Shown one piece after another: positions 22,917 through 23,050 of a stretch of DNA of 23,050 nt. The position numbers and the translations under genes are program-made. Within the stretch, counting starts at the first letter, position 1. Each line of letters opens with the position of its first letter. The notes beneath the pieces were generated by a model that did not search any database, had not been told where the DNA came from, and saw only the letters and a program-made list of their open reading frames with translations. The DNA comes from JBMTVN01 sp046047235 (GTDB lineage: Bacteria > Verrucomicrobiota > Verrucomicrobiia > Limisphaerales > JAHDYP01): NCBI GenBank assembly GCA_046047235.1, contig JBJOII010000067.1:1-23050 (forward strand), read 5' to 3'.

Positions 22917-23050
22917 TCAGTGCCCCCCCCCAACACCCCGTGACTCCCCGCCGCCCCCAGCTTCCCCCGCACCAACATCCCACGACACCGCCCCACCCTT
23001 CACACCGCGCGGCCCACGAGGTCGCACCACCTCAAAATCCGTGTCCGATA
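22917..23050 (-). CDS. C-terminal end of an unidentified ORF entering from outside (possibly mraZ)
   Basis: An open frame on the minus strand runs from the window edge to a TGA at 22919-22917, 14 bases before the preferred rsmH GTG. The visible 43 residues (SDTDFEVVRPRGPRGVKGG, then a Gly-rich stretch ending GGGH) show no motif I recognise. In dcw clusters mraZ usually comes here, but nothing in these residues proves it. A short open frame in such GC-rich DNA may also be chance. Confidence 0.35.
   Translation of the reverse strand, partial: SDTDFEVVRPRGPRGVKGGAVSWDVGAGEAGGGGESRGVGGGH

Noticed and set aside
22903..22983. Upstream ATG start for rsmH at 22983
   Set aside because: The added 27 residues are Gly/Trp/Cys-rich and unlike RsmH, run through a G9 tract and overlap the upstream ORF; GTG at 22902 gives a family-like N-terminus.

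Overview
The window looks like a chromosomal segment from a Verrucomicrobia-type bacterium (PVC group). The 16S 5' end at the left edge reads, on the minus strand, AGAGTTTGATTCTGGCTCAG followed by GAACGAACGCTGGCGGCGTG and GGATAAGACATGCAAGTCGA, a combination I associate with Verrucomicrobia. A LysM-protein gene inside the division/cell-wall cluster and two-membrane features (type II secretion pseudopilins, meso-diaminopimelate-type MurE) fit the same assignment. The DNA is GC-rich, and every gene except msrA is on the minus strand. The genus cannot be fixed from here.

Layout, left to right. (1) 1-395: 5' part of a 16S rRNA gene, cut by the window edge. (2) 396-822: rRNA leader and promoter region with a boxA, small hairpins and a TTGACA -35 element, plus a hairpin behind the preceding operon. 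(3) 823-5045: a compact type II secretion operon read gspF-gspH-gspI-gspJ-gspK, lacking gspG, gspD and gspE. (4) 5119-5997: an orphan larE-like sulfur transferase. (5) 6077-6754: an exported methionine sulfoxide reductase A, the only plus-strand gene, convergent with ftsZ. (6) 6775-22902: a dcw (division and cell wall) cluster read rsmH-ftsL-ftsI-murE-murF-mraY-(small ORF)-lysM-ftsW-murG-murB-ddl-ftsQ-ftsA-ftsZ. (7) 22917-23050: the tail of an ORF entering from outside the window, in the place where mraZ usually sits.

How it works together. MurE, MurF, MurB and Ddl build UDP-MurNAc-pentapeptide in the cytoplasm. MraY and MurG turn it into lipid II, and FtsW with FtsI polymerises and cross-links it at the septum. 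FtsZ, FtsA, FtsQ and FtsL assemble and regulate the division machine. Most dcw genes overlap by 1-4 bases or are separated by a few bases, so tight translational coupling is likely. The notable gap is murC: murG runs straight into murB through an ATGA overlap. The notable additions are a two-LysM membrane protein and a possible 78-codon ORF that exactly fills the mraY-lysM interval and holds an 18-bp perfect palindrome.

I found no CRISPR array, tRNA, insertion sequence or prophage. This is mostly a conserved housekeeping region, and I did not find a clear new multi-gene system. The most unusual points are the missing murC, the small ORF and palindrome, the altered FtsZ nucleotide-binding loop, and the partial T2SS set.
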